A stretch of DNA of 64,000 bases from Tanypteryx hageni (lineage: Eukaryota > Arthropoda > Insecta > Odonata > Petaluridae): NCBI GenBank assembly GCA_028673005.1, contig CM054113.1, positions 67,334,350 through 67,398,349 of the forward strand, given 5' to 3'. Numbering within the stretch: the first letter of the stretch is position 1; each line of letters begins with the position of its first letter. The notes under the pieces are model-generated. The model saw only the letters and a program-made list of their open reading frames with translations. It was not told the origin of the DNA and did not search any database. Below, piece by piece: positions 11,342 to 22,379 of the stretch. The position numbers were made by a program, and so were the translations under genes.

Positions 11342-11856
11342 GTGGTGTCCAACCCCATCGCCACTAACCACTTGTGGCAAATTGGCCATTGATATGTGGT
11401 GAATTGATGCTCACAATCTACTGTCTACTATTTTTTATTATTATTGAATCACATAGTAGGTACTAAATTTGTTTACATGTGGCTGTGTAAATTTTACATT
11501 CAACTATCCTTTTGCAACATTATACAAAATATTATTTTTTAAATAGGACTACACAAAAACAAGGTTACAGTGTACACAATCTCAACCCCGGATGCTGCTA
11601 TTACTTAGTGTGGATTTTATGCAAAATTTCAATGCACTACTTGGATAAAGGAACTGTCAAGTATCACATTAAAATTTAATGTTTGAATTGAATGAATAAT
11701 TTGACTAATAAATAGTTTGAATCGTTATTATGTATCACTGTAATCTTTTATTTAAATTAAGTCCTACTTATAATATTTATATTTTGTATTATGTGGCGAA
11801 AAGGCTGACCCGTTTGCCACAAGTGTGGCGAACCTGAAAATTCTGTTGGACACCAC
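11342..11856. mobile_element. hAT-type MITE (about 515 bp)
   Basis: GTGGTGTCCAACCCCATCGC at the left and, reversed from the right, GTGGTGTCCAACAGAATTTT are inverted terminal sequences like those of Charlie-type hAT elements. Internal CCACTTGTGGCAAATTGGCC and GTTTGCCACAAGTGTGGCG also pair. AT-rich centre without coding. Target duplication not resolved. Confidence 0.65.
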
Positions 11857-12129
11857 CTATCAACCAGTTGATGAACTGGATGTAAAAAAATAGTGCAGTA
11901 CTTGTTGTTAGATTGTGCTAGTAATTATAGCAAACAACAAATATTCTGAAATTGAGGCTAGTTTTTGTAATAATGACTGTGTCAACAAACAATATTGTCC
12001 AACTCGTCTTTTCTATAAAACACGCCTGTGTCATTATTTTGGTTCTCTATGTATTTGACATTAGTTTTGGTTAGTTTAAACTTTATGTTCGTATTTTTGT
12101 AACCCTAAAATACTTTAAGAAAAAGTGCA

Positions 12130-12700
12130 CCAAACCGGATAATGCTTGTGTTAATGAAAGTGAAAATGGGGAAAGAAAAAAACTTCAATTATCTGAGAAA
12201 GATGAAAGGGACATCCTTGTTCCCCAGCCTCCCAGTCCCAAGCCATCGACTTCTAACTCTACAGAACTTTAGGAGAAAGATCCATCTATTTGTGAAAATT
12301 CCAGGAGTGATATTCCAGATTGTTGGATGCGTGAGATATTTTTAACAAAGAAACAAAAATATCCATGGATTATGACAAAAAATAATAAATAGGATGAAGT
12401 GTGTAGCAATGTTGGTGAATCTGATGATCCAGTTTCATTTTATTTTGATTTGATGCATTTACAATGTGTTGCAAAATCAAAAAAACATTTATGATGCATT
12501 TTTTGACCATCTATTCAGGATTTTCGATACAATATCTGAAGGAAAATTTAATTTCTTTTGCATCTGACGATGCATCAGTTATGCTCAGATGAAATGCAGG
12601 AGTTGCAATATTGTTCCAGGATGATTTCTCTAATGCACCTATTTTGCACTGTGCTAATCACAGACTTAAACTGAGCAAGGGTGATTTGTAAAAAATAAAA
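12130..12700 (+). pseudogene. hAT transposase relic (KIAA1586-like group)
   Basis: Plus-strand pieces with several stops: PQPPSPKPSTSNSTEL near 12.22 kb, CWMREIFLTKKQKYPWIMTK near 12.32 kb, and FASDDASVMLR with NAGVAILFQDDF and HCANHRLKLSKGD near 12.56-12.69 kb. The last block is the hAT second-Asp region (SDGASVMLGxxxGVA) and the HCxxHRLxL motif. Residues between are lost. The relic ends before 12.71 kb, where another hAT-like end CAGTGGCAGATTCAG begins. Confidence 0.7.
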
Positions 12701-12754
12701 GGTGGTATAGGGCAACAGTGGCAGATTCAGAAAAATTCAACAGGGGGCACATAA

Positions 12755-12888
12755 TAGAAAAAATGTATTAGTATAATATGTACTGGTAAATTTATACATA
12801 CTAGCTGTATTCAGCGTAACATAGAAAAAATGTATTAGTATAATATGTAGTGGTAAATTTATACATACTAGCTGTATTCAGCGTAACA
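12755..12888 (+). repeat. 67-bp tandem duplication
   Basis: Two copies (12755-12821, 12822-12888) starting TAGAAAAAATGTATTAGTAT and ending CAGCGTAACA, differing by a single C/G. The near identity shows a recent duplication. Confidence 0.9.
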
Positions 12889-13367
12889 TACGCTGTTCTA
12901 GCAGATCTTAACGGTTATCAATTAAATATCAACTCATTTTATTTTTTACTAGCATAATTGTCCATCAACTATAACGGGAAAGTTTTTTTATCAAATTTAG
13001 TTAATAGATGCAACATGAAGCTATTATCCAAGTCATTGGTACCCAATTACACAAAACCGGCAACAATGCGAATCACTGAGTATGCGTCAAATCCTCACTT
13101 TAAAAAGTGATCTATTGATTGATTTGACGCATACTCAAAATTCGATGGCAGGAAAACAAACTTTCATTCTTTAGGTGTTCGTAGTTTCAAGCCTTGAACT
13201 TGTACCATGATTTTAATATGCGAATGGTTAATGTTCTACATTCAAATGTATTCCTTCTCATAAATAACGCTATGAATGTTCTTTACATTTCTTGCTATGA
13301 AAATCATTTCCCTCCTTTCTCTCTCTCATATTAAAAGCATTCTAAGCATGTTTTTATCCATAAGGAT
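12889..13367. other. Unassigned AT-rich stretch
   Basis: No coding or repeat structure recognised, apart from a short inverted pair TTGACGCATACTC / GAGTATGCGTCAA at 13.07-13.14 kb. Confidence 0.5.
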
Positions 13368-13836
13368 TAAAATAACAAAAGGATTTTGAGGTGTAACAAT
13401 GTAATGGGTTGGCAAGGCAACATCCCGTGAAGATGGCAAGATTTCTCCAAAATATGTGAATTAAACATTTAAAATGAGGAATTTCGAACCATAGGCAGAA
13501 AAAGATGAACAGAATAAGAAACTTTATAATTCTTTCTTTAAAATGGTTTAGATCCAAATATCGTAGGTTAGTTCTTTCTAAGATTTCAAAAAGAATAAAA
13601 GCCTGCACGTCAAAAAGTTGATTTTTACATGTTATTTTATGGAAAATGGAAATGTCTTGCTTGGAGTCGAACCCAGGACATTATTTGAGATATTTTTCAT
13701 CATCACCTTAAAATATGCAGATTTAGTATTCCTGCCAAATTTCAAAAATATATCTTGATCTTTTATTGAGTTCGCATTTTTATAGCATGGCAGAGGGAGC
13801 CATAAAGGGACAGAAGTAGCCTTTTATAGATTTTAG
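13368..13836. repeat. Dispersed repeat, copy 1
   Basis: Shares long diverged stretches with 15630-16275: GGATTTTGAGGTGTAACAAT, AAAGCCTGCACGTCAAAAAG, a box B-like GGAGTCGAACCCAGG (minus strand), and ATTCCTGCCAAATTTCAAAA followed by TAGCATGGCAGAGGGAGCC. Possibly a tRNA-related SINE/LINE 3' region; family not identified. Confidence 0.7.
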
Positions 13837-15629
13837 ACTAGACTAATTGCCCATCAAATATGACAGGTATGCGTGAATTAAGTGTTAAGTAAAAATAAAA
13901 TTGAAATAAAATATTAATGAAATCAACTTTTATATGCACTAAAAAGTAATCAATGGATATAAAATTCACATGATCGTTCCAGAGAGTAAAAATAGTTTTT
14001 GCTAAAAGAAACTTTATGACAAAGAAATGCATTATGCTTGAGAATTCTTATATGCCCAAAACTATTTTTAATTTATGGCACATTTAATTTTCTCTCACAC
14101 TCTCTCTCTCTCTCTCTATTTGATTTCGTTATGAAAAATCAGTACAATTTGCTATGATCAGGTTTGGCTTTCATGCACAATCAAATCAGTGTTTTTGATA
14201 GTTATCTTTATTATATTGTTTAAAAATTATTATCAGAGAAGTCAAATTCTTATCCAAATATTTGCTGAAAATAAGAGTAAAAACGAAATATTAAGATATA
14301 ATGTATGAAGAATCTACAGAAATTTACTTGAAATATTTGAGCAAATTATAAGTTATTTAAAATGTATAGAATTTAACTTAATAATTGAATTATTTTAATC
14401 TTACGCATAAAATCAGGGTAAATGTTAATGAACGGTCAATTTACCATCAAAGGAAAAATGTGTAGTAACTGTGAACTAGATACTTACAAGAACTGCAATG
14501 AGTTTTAACTATATTTTAAGATTGTAATTATCTTTTAACTAGCTATAGTAGTTTTGAAATTTTTTCAGAAAATTGGCTTTATTTAAAGAAATTTTTTAAA
14601 AGTCATAGAATGTTATTTTTTCAATCGTATTAGAAATTCATTTCGAAATATTTTCTGTGTTATCATCCATCATCCAATCCATTAAAAATAACATTATATT
14701 TAGTTTGATGAAATCTCACTCTTTGGCAATGGTGCGTGATTCGATCATATAAAATGTTTTATAATGAATTATAATTTATTATTGTTATTTTTGTGCTGCA
14801 GCTCCTTTTAATTCTATGCAAATGCTTTGTCCTCCCCTTCCTTTTTCTCAATTTCTGGTCATTTCCATTCCATTTTCCTTTCTCCATCTAACTACTTAAT
14901 AGATTCAGTATATGTGTTGTACCATTGTATAAAAGTCTGATTCGTATTAAAGTACTAAATTGGTGCATTTATTAAGCATTAATATGAGGTCAAGAATAGA
15001 ATTCAACTCCCCGGAACATACTATAATGTGAATTATATATTTTTTAAATTTTCAGTCTAGATAAAATATTGTTTCATTACGTCGAAATTTATTAGTTTTT
15101 TCGAAGGAAATGCAATGCATCTCTCCCCCTCAAGATAACGCCACAAATGGACAGTTATTTCTTAAATTATCATGTCCACCCTAAATAAACGAATTCTGGT
15201 TATATAAATTTCTGCCAAATTTTAATTTTCTGTCTACATCCTTGAACGAGTTTTAATAACTTTACACTCGGACCAAGTGACTGAAAAATTAGCATTTTAT
15301 TATTATTTTTGTGATTCTTTTAAAATTTTCCAAACTGTCCTTAAGTCCTCCAACCTTCTACCTAACTCCCCTAACCTATCGCGCAATTCTTCACTCTATA
15401 CAATTTTTGCACACTCGGTTTGTTTATTAAAACATCCAGCAAATTCCTCAGATTTTCATACCATTTCTGTTTCATTAACATTGAATTTAGCTCATTATTG
15501 AATAGTATTTCAGCTCTTGTGGTGTTCCATCTCTTAAATAATGCAACAAATGTTGTTTGCAGAATATCATTTCCCTCTCCTTCTCGTATTAAAAGCCTTC
15601 AATATGCGCTTAAACTTATAAGAGTTGAG
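13837..15629. other. Unassigned AT-rich stretch with a CT microsatellite
   Basis: A TC run lies at 14098-14117. ORFs are short and unlike any family I know. A C/T-rich stretch (15.34-15.42 kb) has no further structure. Confidence 0.5.
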
Positions 15630-16275
15630 ATAACAATAGGATTTCGAGGTTTAACAATGTAATTGGTAGGCATGGCTACATCCCGTTAAAATGGCAAGAT
15701 TTCCCCAAAATATATTAATTAAACGTTTAACATGAGTAATTTTGAACTGCAGGCAGGAAAACAGAACAGAATAAGAATCCTTATAATGTTTTCTTTAAAA
15801 TGGTTAAGATCTGAATATCGTAGAATAGTTCATTCTAATTTTAATCTTAAAAAGAAGAAAAGCCTGCATGTCAAAAAGTCGATTTTTACGTGTTATCTTA
15901 TGGTGAATGCAAATTATCCCCTGGAGTCGAACCCTGGATGTTTTTCATAAATTTTCCTTAGTCACGGCATTTTCATATCCAAGTAGATTATCTCTGCCAA
16001 ATTTGAAATTTTTATCTGCATATCTGATCGAGTTATTCACGTTTTAAGAGCGTGACATGGACCAACCAACCTACGGATGGATCAACATAGCTTTTTATTA
16101 TAAGGAGGGATTTTTCGAGATTTGTTTTCGTCATCACCTTAAAATATACGAATTTAGTATTCCTGCCAAATTTCAAAAATATATCTCGATCTGTTATCGA
16201 GTTATTCGCATTTTTATAGCATGACAGAGGGAGCCACAAAGGGAAAAAAGTAGCATTTTATAGGTTTTAGATTCA
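15630..16275. repeat. Dispersed repeat, copy 2 (interrupted by second Tigger)
   Basis: Direct-orientation partner of 13368-13836 with an extra internal CTGCCAAATTTGAAATTT module at 15.99 kb. The second Tigger begins 3-5 bp after its last shared bases (TAGGTTTTAGATTCATA). Confidence 0.7.
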
Positions 16276-16467
16276 TATACAGTAAACCCTCCACATTTGC
16301 AAGGGTTACGTTGCCATAAAATCTCACAAATGTGGAATCCACGGATGTTGAAACCATGATTCAATGGGGAAAATGGGATTAGGTTCATGGCACGACAAAA
16401 AATAGCGAGAGAAAAGGTAAATATATAAGAACAGACAAAAATCACTAGATAATAGTATACTGTTTAT

Positions 16468-17793
16468 CAGGGCTGGTTTCAGTTGAAAATTAAGTGTAAA
16501 AATTTGCCGCCCCTCTGCATATCAAAGATAGGAAAGATTATAAACAATATACTTAACAATGAAAATAAATTTATTTTACACATTTTATTTTTTCAGAAAA
16601 ATATTACATCATATACATTCAGAAACAATAAATAAAACATTGAATGACAAATTTATTGATGAAAGTAAATGCCTGTGCAAAGAATTAAAATCTCTTAATT
16701 TTGCCGCTGTTTATATTATCGACCAGCATATTTATAGATTGCAGCTTTGTGAGCCCACTTTATGAAAAGGACTAGATTGAGTTTATTTTTCGGGCTTTTT
16801 TGTGGGCAAAATCATTGATCAATTCCTCATATTTTAATTTTGACACTATTTCGCTTTTTATAGAAATTATAGCCAAATTTTTCAGTCTCTCTTGAAACAT
16901 AGAAGAATGCAAAAATGTTTTTATCAATTTCAGCTTTGAAAAACTCCTTTCTGCTGTTGAAGCTGTTACTGGAATAGTAAGTAATATATGTGATGCTACC
17001 CATCTAGTCGGAAATAAATCCTCGAAATAGTTCTGTGAGATAAATTTCAACACTAATACTGGGTTGTTATTTTTTTTTGGTATATTACTTTGCAGCATGC
17101 TAAGTTCTTCTAAAAGTTCTCCACCATCTATAGCTCATAAAGTATCGCTTTTAAGGGATTTCTTCAAACCAAAACAAAATATTTTCAAATCATCGTATTT
17201 GTGATTCTTAACATTTTTTATATCATATAGAAATTTCCCCAATTCATTATGCTGATAAAGCTGCTGAAATTGGACGTTTACAGAGGAAATTGCAGCATCT
17301 ACAATTGGAAGGAAAAAAGTTGTGCAAAAACTATCGTCTGGTTGTCTGGATACTTCATCTTTTATCACGTAAAAGATTTTTTTGTCTACAACGAGGAACG
17401 TGTAATTTCCGTTCAACTTCAGGGATACACAATTCATCTGCAATAGTTTTTGCTTTTAATTTGGTTGCTGAAACTCCATTTTCCCGATATTCCATCAAAA
17501 ACTCTCACAGTATTTATCAATGTGATAGTGGTATCTATATTGGCTAAAAAAGACTGCATTTGTTTACTCACGACGTTTATCTTATTAAGAATATCATACC
17601 AAATAATAATTAGAGTCATTTCTCCCACCCTAAAATCTGCTTCTACGTTAATATGTTCCAATAAAGAGGTTAAGGAAAATTAATAATGCATTGCATCAGT
17701 TTGATCAAACAATGTAAAACTTTGAAACTGTCATTTTGCTGCCCCATCGAGGTGGCACCTGTAAGCGGTCGCTTACGCCTGAAACTGGCCCTG
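16468..17793 (-). mobile_element. hAT element (ZMYM1-like group) nested in Tigger
   Basis: Ends CAGGGCTGGTTTCAG (16468) and CTGAAACTGGCCCTG (to 17793) are inverted repeats with two mismatches. The 8 bp before and after are identical, CTGTTTAT at 16460-16467 and 17794-17801, the classic hAT target duplication. At 1326 bp it is shorter than an autonomous hAT and carries a degraded minus-strand transposase. It interrupts the second Tigger, so it inserted later. Confidence 0.92.
16772..17661 (-). pseudogene. hAT transposase fragment (ZMYM1-like)
   Basis: Minus-strand pieces in several frames: IIWYDILNKINVVSKQMQSF near 17.6 kb, the family's WYDIL-INxVSKxLQ block; FFLPIVDAAISSVNVQFQQL near 17.3 kb, the helical region before the dimerisation domain; and LLTIPVTASTAERSFSKLKL near 16.96 kb, followed by IKTFLHSSMFQERLKNLAII, the C-terminal hAT dimerisation domain with its conserved Ser-Thr-Ala-Glu-Arg-Ser-Phe-Ser run. 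The N-terminal zinc finger and catalytic Asp regions are absent, so this is an internally deleted copy. Confidence 0.85.
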
Positions 17794-17949
17794 CTGTTTA
17801 TTATATAGTAGTAATAATGATATAATAACAATAATATGGTGATGAAGTCAATCTGAGTCCTCCAAGGAGAGCAATTGAGGTGGGTTGTGGCTGGTCGAGG
17901 TAGAGAGTTTGGGCAGAAAAACCTGGTGATGGTCATTCATTTTGCTGTT

Positions 17950-19590
17950 TTCTGCAGTTCCTATTGAATTTTGAGGTAGGGGCTGAATGTAGCCTCAATC
18001 TCCCTCTTAAATTTGAGGTTCCTCTCCATTACAGGATCGCATTCCACAACTTTGTCTATCAACACTCGCTGCAGTTTCATTATTTCAGCAAGAGCTTTGA
18101 GGTTGAGTGTAGACCTTGTAGCATTCTCTTCCTCCTCTTCCTTACTGTTGTCCTCATTGATGAGCTTGTCTAGGTCCTCTTAAGTCAACTTTGTCGGTAT
18201 GGGACTCGATCAACTCCTCTATCTCTTGTGACTGCATATCTTCAAAGCCTTCTCCTCCAACTTGACGCGCTAGCTGAGCGATGTCTTGAAGATCATTGCC
18301 AATGGAAGGGAATCCAATGAATTTATTGATGACCTCTGGCCAGAGTTTCTTCCAGCAGGCATTGATGATAAACGACTTCATCTCATTTAGTGACTCTTGG
18401 ATATCAGTGATGCAGTCCGCGGTGTTGAACATCTTCCAACAGGTTGTAACATCTAGTGTTGGGTCTTCCTCGATCGCATCCAAAATGTGCTTGAAGGTGT
18501 GTCTTGTGTAGTTGGCTTTGAATGCTACAATAACACCTTGATCTAAGAGTTGGATGAGAGGTTGTGTTAGGAGGAAGGAAAACCAACTCAACGTTAGGAT
18601 GTGCCAACTTAATGTCAAGTGGATGCCCTGGAGCTTATGAGAAGTAGGACTTTGAATGCAAGGTTCTTGGATGCCAAGTATTTTTTGACCTCATGGAAGA
18701 AACAATCGTGGAACCACACCAAGAATAATGCTGCCGTTACCCATGCCTTCTTGTTTGCACGCCAAAACATGGGCATCCGATTCTTATTCTTGCCCTTCAG
18801 TGCACAGGGGTTCAAGGAGTGATATAACTGCATAGGTTAAACCATGTTGTCTCCAAAAACATTAGCACAGATGAGAAGTGATAAATGGTTCTTGGCTGCC
18901 TTAAATCCAGAGGCAGTCCGTTCCCTTTTTGACAGAAATGTTCCATTGAGCATTTTTGTCCAAAATAACACGGTCACATCAGCATTAAAGATCTGTTGAG
19001 GCACATACCACTTCTCCTCAATATGCTTATGTAGTTCCTCAGGATATCTCCGCGCTGCCTCGTGGTCTGCTGATGCTGACTCACCAACTAGCTTCACATT
19101 ATGCAAGCTGTGCCTGTTCTTAAATTTGTCGAACCGTCCCTTACTGACTTGAAAATCTTTGGATGGTCCTAAGTCCTTACTTCTCTGTCCCTTAAAATGA
19201 TCAAATAGCCTATTTGCCTTAGCATGAACAATAGAGCCACTCAGAGGATATTCTTCTAGGTTTGGCCTTCAATCCACAGAATAAGTGTTTTATCCATTTG
19301 TTCCATTGTTTTATCTTGCACTTGTGACACCCTTTTTGCACTTATCGGAGCATTATCTGAAACACTATCCCTGATCCTGTTTTCATCTTTCTTCATTGAT
19401 CTTACTGTAGACTTGTTTATTCCAAAATGTCAGTCAACTGCGGATGCACTCTCACCTGTAGCCAGTCTGTCTAACACTCAATTTCTCACTTAAGTGCCTC
19501 ACTTTCTTCAGCCTTTTTGGAGTAGAAGCACTTGTAGCGACTTGCTTTAACCTTTGCATGATTAAGGGCAAGTAAGGGCAAATAAACCAA
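17950..19590 (-). pseudogene. Tigger transposase (second family), inactivated
   Basis: N-terminal HTH piece PKRLKKVRHLSEKLSVRQTG lies near 19.5 kb. It is followed by STVRSMKKDENRIRDSV near 19.4 kb and HNVKLVGESASADHEAARRY near 19.1 kb. NADVTVLFWTKMLNGTFLSK near 18.97 kb has Val where the family has NADET-type Glu, but retains the first Asp. Then come RANKKAWVTAALF near 18.75 kb and HPNVELVFLPPNTTS near 18.58 kb. The block that should read as an I/V-D-N-A-P-G-H-P motif near 18.63 kb has lost the Asp-Asn codons with a frame shift, so the second catalytic acid is gone. LLDQGVIVAFKANYTRHTF preserves the third. The C-terminal part (GGEGFEDMQSQEIEELIESH) parallels the first Tigger. Confidence 0.85.
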
Positions 19591-19739
19591 ATAAATGACA
19601 AAATTGAGAAGAAATGCCTACTCCGTGTCAGTGCAGTGCTTCTCATGTCCACATTGGTTCATTTAATATATGTATGCTATAACTAGTGATAAACTTGCAA
19701 AAAAACAATAAATGTGGGTCTGGCGGTCTCATTTCAAGC

Positions 19740-20580
19740 CATTTTGAAAACATAATGGTAGGACTTATGAACAACTTTAAATTTGTGTTTTAAAGCTAAA
19801 TAATATTAAGTTAACATAGAGAATAATTAAATATGATGTTACCATATACCATATTTATTCATGTACCATGCACACCTTTTTTCCCAAAATGTCAGTAAGA
19901 AAAAGGGACAGTGCATCTTACGTGAGGATTTCTGAACAGGTTATATAAATTGTGAGAATCGATAGTAAATTCACTCCAACATGCTTGTGTCTATGTTCAT
20001 ATTCGCAGAAGACTAAGAATTCTATGAAATATTATATGAGCCAAGTATTTTGATGATTGAGATGACATTATATTTTTTAAATATTAGAACTACCTTTTAA
20101 ATGAGTTTTAAGTTTATTATTATTACTCAGAATATGCAGTTCTGCCATTAAAAGTTTACTATCAATTTCTAACTATACTTTTGCCTGTATAACTTTGCAT
20201 CTAGTATCTGTGTTTGCCGAATTCATCTTGATGCTCCTTTAACATAAGAGGGGCAACTACCAAGGAGGAGATTTCTGCTAGGATCATCATAAAGAGCACC
20301 CAATAAATTGCATCATATAGGTAGGAGAGAGAAGATGCTTAACTTGGGCAGATCTTGTTTTAGGGAGGAGGAATCGGTGAAGAGGCCGACTTTTTTAAAT
20401 CCCATATGTCAACTTATTCCGACTCGAATTTATTATTTTCTTTCTGACCCAAATATAGGGGTGTGTGTTACACAAGTAAATACGTTAGTCAAAATAGCCA
20501 ACTTGCATGACAAATCATGTTAATGTGGATATGCAGCCCATATACCAACAAGTAGGGGTGTAGATGGATTTCCCGTGGTA
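19740..20580. other. Unassigned stretch
   Basis: Mostly AT-rich. ACCATATTTATTCATGTACC at 19.85 kb resembles the ends of the MITE family at 24.0 and 58.4 kb, but no partner end is seen. Confidence 0.45.
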
Positions 20581-20659
20581 CAGAAGTGATTTTCGTCAAC
20601 TTTGCCATAATATAATTGATACTGATGTATTTGCTTTAAAATCAGAAAATTATTTTTCC

Positions 20660-21540
20660 TTATATCGTGGTAGCCCTGCTTTTTAGATCTGATATAACAT
20701 TTTTATTTCGTTTCCAAATTCTATACTTGCCCTACTAACAATTTCTTTTAAATCCGTTCAGCCAATACCTTCCAAATTCATAGTTACACAAAAATTTTAA
20801 CCCTGATATTGTGGTAGCCCTGTTTAGCCCACTCGGTTTAAATATATTATTTTTGTTATTTATTTATGTGAAGATTATATATACCATATTTTGTTAAAAT
20901 CCTTGCTGCCAGTCCTATAGGAATATGTATAAAAAATATTATTTAACTTTTTACTGTAGTAGCCCTGCTCTTTAGCCCACTTTAAACATCTTGATTTCAT
21001 TATGGCATGTTGTAAAAATCTTATATGCAAAATTTAGTTGAAATCCGTGCAGACAATTCTCTCCAAACCCATTATTACTGAAAGAGTTTAATTTGTAAAT
21101 GTGACACCACTGTTTAGCTGATCTGATCCAAATATGCTGTTATAGTTTAGTATATATGTGTACATTACATATATTAAATTTCGTTAAAATTGATTTGGTC
21201 AATTTAACACAAATACATGTAAAATATTTTTATTACTTTTATTGTGGCAGCCCTGATTTCCATATCTTCACTAAACCTATTGATTTTGTTTTTCTATGTT
21301 GCACACCTCCTTCTTAGAAAATTTCCTTGAAATCGGTTTGACTAATTCCTTCCAAATTAACAATTACCGAAAAGTTAAACTTTGCAATTGTGGCACCCAA
21401 GCTTAGTCGACCCCATCCAAATATGCCGTTTTGGTCATTATTTTATGTAAATATTCTATGTACCAAATTTGATTGAAATCAGTTCAGCCAATACTTTCCT
21501 GTTATATGTGTACAGACGGACGAACGGACATCACGAAGAT
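20660..21540 (+). repeat. Degenerate ~145-bp tandem array, about six units
   Basis: The anchor GTGGTAGCCCTG or a variant recurs near 20668, 20809, 20954, 21099, 21244 and 21393, a step of about 145 bp. Each unit continues with a Pro/Leu-coding TTTAGCCCA stretch, an AAATATRCYRTTT stretch, and AAATTTGRTTGAAATCNGTT with CAGCCAAT. The array ends in ACAGACGGACGAACGGACAT and a short hairpin (AGTGCTTTTC / GAAAAGCACT). Copies differ by about a third of positions. Confidence 0.75.
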
Positions 21541-21878
21541 AATAGTGCTTTTCAGCAATGGAACAATTTTTGAAACGAGAAAAACCCGGGTCTTCCACTT
21601 GCCGGGCGGATATTCTACCTCTCAATTCCCGGTCATAGCAGACTTTTTTCTCGTTTCAAAAATTGTTCCATCTTTCACAGCTTATGCCTGTCTGCATAGG
21701 ATCTTCGGATCATATCATTCCATCAATTTCATGTTTGGCAATCTCACCATTTGAGAGGTAGGAGTTTCTTTCGATGATTCTCTTCGAGGACATCTGTTGG
21801 GGCAGTTTGATACTAGCTTGGCTAGTTCCCGTCCCACCAAGGAAAACATCCGTGTTCAGAAACGAGAGAAAATGTTCT

Positions 21879-21949
21879 GCTACGATAGTTCAGAGGTAGA
21901 ATATCCGCCCGGCAAGTGGAAGACCCGGGTTCAATTCCCGGTCATAGCA
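21879..21949 (+). tRNA. tRNA-like sequence (Gly-like body), copy 1
   Basis: 71 nt folding as a tRNA: acceptor GCTACGA/TCATAGC with one C-A mismatch, D stem GTTC/GAAT, anticodon stem TCCGC/GTGGA, loop CCGGCAA, T stem CCGGG/CCCGG with loop TTCAATT. Box A (TAGTTCAGAGG) and box B (GGTTCAATTCC) are perfect. The body resembles tRNA-Gly, but the anticodon position reads GGC (Ala) and position 33 is C instead of the near-universal T, so I take it as a tRNA-derived repeat, probably not a working tRNA. Confidence 0.55.
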
Positions 21950-22187
21950 GACTTTTTTCTCGTTTCAAAAATTGTTCCATCTTTCACAGCTTATGCCTGT
22001 CTGCATAGGATCTTCGGATCATATCATTCCATCAATTTCATGTTTGGCAATCTCACCATTTGAGAGGTAGGAGTTTCTTTCGATGATTCTCTTCGAGGAC
22101 ATCTGTTGGGGCAGTTTGATACTAGCTTGGCTAGTTCCCGTCCCACCAAGGAAAACATCCGTGTTCAGAAACGAGAGAAAATGTTCT

Positions 22188-22258
22188 GCTACGATAGTTC
22201 AGAGGTAGAATATCCGCCCGGCAAGTGGAAGACCCGGGTTCAATTCCCGGTCATAGCA
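22188..22258 (+). tRNA. tRNA-like sequence (Gly-like body), copy 2
   Basis: Identical to the copy 309 bp upstream over the whole 71 nt, including C33, the GGC anticodon position and the acceptor mismatch. The identity reflects the tandem unit. Confidence 0.55.
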
Positions 22259-22379
22259 GACTGTTTTCTCGTTTCAAAAATTGTTCCATCTTTCACAGCT
22301 TATGCCTGTCTGCATAGGATCTTCGGATCATATCATTCCATCAATTTCTTTTCAGCAATGACGAAAAGCACTAAAAAAT

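Larger units (their letters stand above)
16280..19740 (-). mobile_element. Second Tigger-type element, split by a hAT
   Basis: A left end CAGTAAACCCTCCACATTTG follows TA at 16278-16279. The element carries a minus-strand Tigger transposase relic (17.95-19.59 kb) and is interrupted by a hAT at 16468-17793. The right end is not resolved: around 19.70-19.72 kb a degenerate match (AATGTGGGTCTG) to the reversed left end can be seen, so 19740 is approximate. The terminal sequence differs from that of the 8.5-kb Tigger, so this is another family. Confidence 0.65.
21548..22361. mobile_element. Insertion with tRNA-like 309-bp tandem array
   Basis: TTTTCAGCAATG stands at both edges (about 21549-21560 and 22350-22361), a likely target duplication inside the terminal hairpin of the 145-bp array. 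Inside are 309-bp direct units nearly identical to each other (21.64-21.95, 21.95-22.26 kb) and a final partial unit. The left edge is an inverted piece (GGAACAATTTTTGAAACGAG) of the unit's own TTTCTCGTTTCAAAAATTG segment. Confidence 0.75.

Noticed and set aside
21879..22258. Two functional tRNA genes
   Set aside because: C at position 33, an acceptor mismatch, an anticodon at odds with the body, and exact 309-bp tandem repetition point to a tRNA-derived repeat. I list the sequences as tRNA-like only.
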